A DNA stretch of 64,000 nucleotides from Deltaproteobacteria bacterium HGW-Deltaproteobacteria-18. GTDB lineage: Bacteria > Desulfobacterota > Desulfovibrionia > Desulfovibrionales > Desulfomicrobiaceae. The stretch is taken from the NCBI GenBank assembly GCA_002841885.1, contig PHBE01000007.1, positions 124,001 to 188,000 of the forward strand, read 5' to 3'. The notes beneath the pieces were generated by a model. That model searched no databases. It saw only the letters and a list, made by a program, of their open reading frames with translations, and was not told where the DNA came from. The translations under genes and the position numbers were made by a program. Below, in pieces: positions 59,745-64,000 of the stretch (the first letter of the stretch is position 1; every line of letters begins with the position of its first letter).

Positions 59745-62012
59745 TCACCCGCTCCTGCCGTCAAAGGAAAGCATGACCGCCGGCAGGACGATCAGATCGC
59801 TGATCCAGGCAGTGATCATGATCACTGCGCTCAGGCCTCCGAAGCTCATGGTGGGCACGAAGCTGCTGAAAAGAAGCACGCTGAAGCCGATGACCAGGAT
59901 CAGCGATGAAGCGGAAATGGCCAGACCCTTTTCCAGGATGGATCGTCGCAAAGCCTCGCGCATGGGCAGATTGTCGGCGCGCTTCCGGTTGTAATCGGTC
60001 AGAAAATGGATGGTGTCGTCTACAGCGATGCCCAGAGCAACGACGGAAATCAGGGCTGTGGATGTGTTCAGCGGGATTCCGAGCAATCCCATGGTCCCGA
60101 AGTTGAAAATGATCGGCAGTGTATTCGGGATCAGGCTGAGGGCCCCGGCGACAAAGGAGCGCAGGGCCAGGAACATGATGACCGTGATCACGGCGGCAGC
60201 CAGGGCCAGGCTCTCCACCTGTCCCCGGACCAAGGCGTCGATGGTGTTCACGTCCTGTACGGCTCGGCCGGTGACCCGGATTTGAAGGCCCTCGTGTTCG
60301 TTCTGGTCGATAAAGGCGCGTAGGGCGCGTATGAGTTTGTCCTGGCCTGCGGAGCTGTGTTCGGAGATGCGGATCAGGATGCGGGCCTGATCGTATTCCG
60401 GAGTGATGAATTCGTCCATTTCATCGGAGTCGTAGAGCAGCAAGTACTGGGAGACCAGTTCCCGGCTTTCGGGGATGACGTAGAAATCCGGGTTCTCGTT
60501 GTGAAAGGACATGTTCATGTCCTTCAGGAAATCCACAAAGGACATGGTCCGGTCGACACCCGGCAGGGTCAGGGCGAAGGCTTGCAGCCTTTCGATCATC
60601 GCCAGCCTGGCCGGATCGCGCAAGGCGTCCCTCTCCCCGGCCTTGACGGAAATATCCACCGTGCCGACTCCGCTCAGACGTGGCTCGACGTACGCGAGTT
60701 CCTGCCGCAGGGGGCTAGAGGGCTTGAAGTACTCCAGCAAGTTGGTCTCGACCCGGATCGTCGAGGCGGCCCACAGCGCGGCCAGGGCCAGAATCGCGAC
60801 CAGGATGGTTACGGGACGGGCATACGTCTGCACGAAAGTGGAGAGACGGTGCAGAAAAGCCCCTATGCCGACATCCATGCGCTGGTGGGTGTATATGGTT
60901 TCTGCCCTGCACATGAGCATGAGCGGCGGCAGCAGCATGAAGGAAAATACAAACTCGAAGATCATCCCCAGCGAAGCCACATACCCGAATTCCTTGATCG
61001 GCGGGATGTCGCTCACGGCAAGGGAGATGAAGCCTACGGCCGTAGTCAGGCTGGTCAGAAAACAGGGGGTTATGACCCGTTGCAGGATGATCTCCAGGGC
61101 CTTGGCGGGAGAGTGCTCATGATCCAGCAGTTTTTTGTCCAGGTGGGCGAAAATATGCACGGAATCGGCCAGGGCCAGGGCCATGACGAGGGGCGGGACA
61201 ATGGTAGTCACGTTGTTCAGCGTAATGCCGAGCAGGGGGAAGAGCCCCATGGTCGCCCCCGTGCACGCGGAGATGTTGACCAGGGCCAGCAGGGTCAGGC
61301 GCAGATTGCGGAAAAAGAGCCAGATGGTCAGGGTGATGAACAGGTAGGTCACCGGAATGAATACGGCCACATCCGACTTCATGTACTGGCTGAGGCTGAA
61401 GTTGGTCATGGTCCAGCCGGCCAGATGAAAACGGTCGACGAGTTCTTTGTGTCGAGAGAGCGCTGCCTCGGTTTGTTTGATGAGCCTCTTGCGAAAGCTC
61501 CCGTCCTTTGTGTCGGGTATTCTGGGAAAGACGATCAGGGCGGTGGTCTCCCCGTCGGCAGAGATGAGGTTGCCGGCATACAGCGGATTGCCCAACGCCT
61601 GCCCCCGCAGGATGCCGAGTCCCGGTGCGTCTTCCGGGATGCGCTCCAGGAAGGGGCGAACTTCGAAATATTCCTCCTCGCCGTGGATGTAGTCCACATT
61701 GGCCAGGCTCTGCACCTCCCGAACTTCGGGGATGCTTTCCAATTCCTGCGTGATGGCTGTGATCATGTGCAGGAGGGGGGGCGTGAACAGGTCCGGACTG
61801 GAAAAGGCGATGACGAAGAATTCGTCGTCGCCAAAGGTATCCTTGATGCTCTGGTAAAAGGCGACGTCCGGATCGTCCTCGACGGTGAAATAATCCACGT
61901 TGTCCACAGTCTGGATGCCGGGGAGTTGGAGCAGGAACGGGGCGGCCAAGCACAGGGCCAGCAAAAGGCAGAGAATGGGGGCGCGGGTGACCAGGCTGGC
62001 GATGTGCTTCAT
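59745..62012 (-). CDS. MMPL/RND superfamily exporter
   Basis: A 755-residue polytopic protein with 12 predicted helices in two RND-like halves: TM1 at about 10-28, a large periplasmic loop, helices around 235-400 (VTYLFITLTIWLF, ALALADSVHIFAHL), a second TM1-like helix at about 415, a second loop, and a final group about 615-745 (ALGIAVDDTIHFLTDYNR). This is the MMPL-type arrangement that exports lipids and acylated molecules. It starts in a 4-base ATGA overlap with the FeeM stop, so the acyltransferase and exporter are translationally coupled. Likely role: export of the N-acyl product; inference from context. Confidence 0.9.
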   Translation of the reverse strand: MKHIASLVTRAPILCLLLALCLAAPFLLQLPGIQTVDNVDYFTVEDDPDVAFYQSIKDTFGDDEFFVIAFSSPDLFTPPLLHMITAITQELESIPEVREVQSLANVDYIHGEEEYFEVRPFLERIPEDAPGLGILRGQALGNPLYAGNLISADGETTALIVFPRIPDTKDGSFRKRLIKQTEAALSRHKELVDRFHLAGWTMTNFSLSQYMKSDVAVFIPVTYLFITLTIWLFFRNLRLTLLALVNISACTGATMGLFPLLGITLNNVTTIVPPLVMALALADSVHIFAHLDKKLLDHEHSPAKALEIILQRVITPCFLTSLTTAVGFISLAVSDIPPIKEFGYVASLGMIFEFVFSFMLLPPLMLMCRAETIYTHQRMDVGIGAFLHRLSTFVQTYARPVTILVAILALAALWAASTIRVETNLLEYFKPSSPLRQELAYVEPRLSGVGTVDISVKAGERDALRDPARLAMIERLQAFALTLPGVDRTMSFVDFLKDMNMSFHNENPDFYVIPESRELVSQYLLLYDSDEMDEFITPEYDQARILIRISEHSSAGQDKLIRALRAFIDQNEHEGLQIRVTGRAVQDVNTIDALVRGQVESLALAAAVITVIMFLALRSFVAGALSLIPNTLPIIFNFGTMGLLGIPLNTSTALISVVALGIAVDDTIHFLTDYNRKRADNLPMREALRRSILEKGLAISASSLILVIGFSVLLFSSFVPTMSFGGLSAVIMITAWISDLIVLPAVMLSFDGRSG

Positions 62013-62908
62013 GGGTGGCCCGTGCGCATGGAGAATGAGCTGATGCGTTTCAGGAATGGATAGAGTTGCGTCAGATGTTCCATTTGGCACGGGGACAGCT
62101 TCTCGCAAAGTTCCTGTCGGGACTCGAAGAAGAACCGTGCATCCTCTTCACTCATGGGAGGCCTTTTATCATAGAACGTCCAGCCGTTGTTCAACTCCAC
62201 CAAGGTACTTTTCATTTTGTAGAAAAACTCGTGGATATTGTCATCTACATCATAATCCTTGTATTTTTCCGATACCTTGTCTTCAATGTGATCCATGTTG
62301 ATGCGCAAGGCGACTGCCGGAGCGCCAACTCCTGGGTAAAAACGTTCCTCCCCGAAGTTTTCGAACAAAAACATGGTCTTGTAGAAATTGACGTGCTTCG
62401 GATTGACCATGATGCATATATCATCAATTTTGTTCATCATTGAATATTCAAACATCGTCTTTGAAAGGAACACCATGAGATTGCACCAGCGTGTTTCTCT
62501 GGGCGTTGCCAAGGCTGATAGCTCGGTGATCATTCTTCCTCTGGATCGCAGTGAATCGAGTTCAGGCCTATACAGTACATCCATGGGCAATCCAAAGAGT
62601 TTGCTGTCGAAGATTTGGGTCAGGGTGGATATGACTGTGACATAGGTCCTGAAAATGAAAACGCACGTCGCCGGCAGCAGATTGTAAATGCTGAGATGCA
62701 TTTCCGAAGAGTGCGGCTGCTGGATGTACCCCGAGGCAAGGTATTCCCTGTAGACGAGGGCGAAGGACTGAGACCACTCATCGCGGTTTTCCGCAATCTT
62801 GATGTTCGGTCGGTCTATTTCGTCCATCTTGGCCCTCAGCATGGCCGAGCGGCGAAGTCTGACGGATCTTCGGCGGTCCTGGCGCGTATTTTCGGAGAGA
62901 TCGGTCAT
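62009..62908 (-). CDS. FeeM-type N-acyl amino acid synthase A
   Basis: A 299-residue GNAT-like acyltransferase of the FeeM family, which makes long-chain N-acyl amino acids (for example N-acyl tyrosine). The conserved cores are visible: ATCVFIFRTYVTVISTLTQI, FGLPMDVLYRPELDSLRSRG, ITELSALATP, CIMVNPKHVNFYKTMFLF and GAPAVALRINMDHI. ATG 62908 follows GGAGAACCC. It is coupled to the exporter gene. The paralogue upstream shares the same core motifs but has a different N-terminus. Confidence 0.85.
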   Translation of the reverse strand: MTDLSENTRQDRRRSVRLRRSAMLRAKMDEIDRPNIKIAENRDEWSQSFALVYREYLASGYIQQPHSSEMHLSIYNLLPATCVFIFRTYVTVISTLTQIFDSKLFGLPMDVLYRPELDSLRSRGRMITELSALATPRETRWCNLMVFLSKTMFEYSMMNKIDDICIMVNPKHVNFYKTMFLFENFGEERFYPGVGAPAVALRINMDHIEDKVSEKYKDYDVDDNIHEFFYKMKSTLVELNNGWTFYDKRPPMSEEDARFFFESRQELCEKLSPCQMEHLTQLYPFLKRISSFSMRTGHP

Positions 62909-63084
62909 GGGTTCTCCATATTCGCGAGCATGAAAAAAAAGAGGAAAAGCAGACGCGGCTCGCGTCACGGCCCTGGTGACAAAAAGCAGGCGACTCTGCT
63001 CGCGATGGTTTCCTCCTGGCAGCGGCGTTTGTAGAGGCGTTAATGATCACTGCATATGCCATGCCTGAAACAGGTTTGGGGGAA

Positions 63085-63951
63085 TCAGATCTGCAGGCCG
63101 GGGTACGAATTCCGGAGCAGGATTTTGCATTCCAGGGAAAGATCCTTCACGTCGTCCATGACGTCGGACAGGATGTGGTTGATAAGGCTCGTGTCCAGGG
63201 GGGCGAGGCGGAACCGGGGGAAGTCCAGGTCTTTGAAGATGCCGGTGATACGATCGCAGAGGGCGATCCGCAGGGACAGGTAGTGAGAGTTGAGGGTGTT
63301 GCGGTATGAGGCCATGAGACCGCTCTCCCCGAGTCGATCCCGCACGGTGGCAACGTTCGCGCGCAGCGCCACGGCCGGCGCGTTGACCCTGTGGTAGTGC
63401 TTCTCATCTCCGAAGATTTCCAGGTCGCAGAGCCTCTTGTAAATGGGGACATGCTTCGGGTTGACCATCACGCAGACATCGTCGACATCTTGGAATACGC
63501 AATACAGAAAGAGCAGTCTGGTGAAATTGTGAATGCCGATTCTCGAAAATCTCTGCGTGTTGGACGCCAGAGAGCACACTTCCACCACCTTACGCCGCTG
63601 CCTGCGCAGCGACGCAAGTTCCTTGCCGAACAAGTCATCCATGGGCAGGCCGAACTGACTGGAATCGGGAACAAGCGTTGCGGTGGATATTACGGTGTTT
63701 TCTGACTTGGCTAAAAGGACCGTTGTTTTGGGAAGCAAATGGTGCTTTGTGACCAATATCTCGTTTTTGTTTTCCTTTGTATATCCAGCCTGTACATACT
63801 CATGATACAAGAGATGGTAGGATTCAAGCAGTTCACATGCGGAATCCGCAACCTTGAACAGATAGTCAATCTCATCGGCTTGAGGAGAGTATTCTTTTTC
63901 CAGCGTGATCGATTTTGTGAAGTTAAGCCATCTATGTCTTTCAAGTGTCAT
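63085..63951 (-). CDS. FeeM-type N-acyl amino acid synthase B
   Basis: A 288-residue FeeM-family protein. Matching blocks: TVLLAKSENTVISTATLVPD, FGLPMDDLFGKELASLRRQR, VVEVCSLASN, DVCVMVNPKHVPIYKRLCDL, APAVALRANV. ATG 63951 follows GGAGATATA. The gene starts 50 bases inside the window edge, so its promoter is not fully visible. It is separated from the first FeeM gene by 176 bases. Substrate differences between the two paralogues cannot be read from sequence. Confidence 0.85.
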   Translation of the reverse strand: MTLERHRWLNFTKSITLEKEYSPQADEIDYLFKVADSACELLESYHLLYHEYVQAGYTKENKNEILVTKHHLLPKTTVLLAKSENTVISTATLVPDSSQFGLPMDDLFGKELASLRRQRRKVVEVCSLASNTQRFSRIGIHNFTRLLFLYCVFQDVDDVCVMVNPKHVPIYKRLCDLEIFGDEKHYHRVNAPAVALRANVATVRDRLGESGLMASYRNTLNSHYLSLRIALCDRITGIFKDLDFPRFRLAPLDTSLINHILSDVMDDVKDLSLECKILLRNSYPGLQI

Positions 63952-64000
63952 TATATCTCCAGACAAATGTGTTTTAGTGTGTTGCTCGCAAGAGCGGCGC

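Noticed and set aside
60357-62063. 568-residue plus-strand open frame opposite the exporter
   Set aside because: Low-complexity Gly/His/Asp composition typical of an antisense frame; the minus strand encodes the MMPL protein.
1-64000. CRISPR array, tRNA or rRNA genes
   Set aside because: No regularly spaced repeats and no cloverleaf or rRNA-like sequence was noticed when reading the window.

Overview
The window looks like a chromosomal segment of a moderately high-GC, Gram-negative sulfate-reducing deltaproteobacterium, most probably of the Desulfovibrionales (Desulfomicrobium/Desulfovibrio-like). This is inferred from gene content: a signal-peptide-bearing TauE/SafE protein, nadC-nadA-nadB, DapL-type diaminopimelate synthesis, a TIGR04211-type SH3 protein, Rex, DsrE and RtcB. 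No 16S gene or other direct taxonomic marker is present, and no tRNA, rRNA, CRISPR array or intact insertion sequence was found.

Layout. 1-4.2 kb: tail of an upstream gene, a TauE/SafE permease, a membrane protein and a large soluble protein of unknown function. 4.2-7.7 kb: the NAD de novo operon nadC-nadA-nadB (minus strand). 7.9-13.1 kb: a TPR membrane protein with a CCHC zinc-knuckle-like motif, a family 9 glycosyltransferase, and two small proteins that look flagellum related. 13.1-24 kb: pgeF and a 5-formyl-THF cyclo-ligase, a phosphoesterase with xthA, a TetR regulator, a possible orphan Tli4-like immunity protein, DsrE, RtcB, a short aspartate kinase, a tandem Usp protein, and a transglutaminase-like lipoprotein split by a frameshift at a G6/C6 run. 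24-39 kb: murJ, dapL, a tRNA methyltransferase, a 46-residue membrane protein with a duplicated leader, CBS-ACT, nitrilase, larC, YaiI, U32, PHP, infA, a PAS histidine kinase with its receiver, SelO and CheX. 39-48 kb: a PA2779/PA2778/TPR operon, an AmiS/UreI-like transporter, a TPP riboswitch with thiC, rex, an SH3 protein, MOSC and a monooxygenase-fold protein. 48-52.8 kb: a scrappier accessory stretch with a decayed IS66 tnpA, a GGDEF-EAL protein with a degenerate EAL site, and a PilZ protein.

The most interesting part is 52-64 kb. Three PEP-CTERM proteins (two of them THxN-type paralogues) and a CAAX-protease-like membrane protein of the PEP-CTERM-associated type lie beside a minus-strand cluster. 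That cluster holds two FeeM-type N-acyl amino acid synthases, an MMPL/RND exporter and a ThiF-nitroreductase fusion. All three PEP-CTERM genes carry the same upstream architecture: TGTCGG-N6-TTACA followed 53-62 bases later by a sigma-54-type -24/-12 element (TTGGCAT...TGC). An inverted copy of the same 17-mer lies upstream of the PilZ gene. This points to one RpoN-dependent regulon. No exosortase and no enhancer-binding regulator is in the window. The acyl-amino-acid cluster may encode synthesis, modification and export of a lipid-type metabolite linked to envelope protein sorting; that role is inference.
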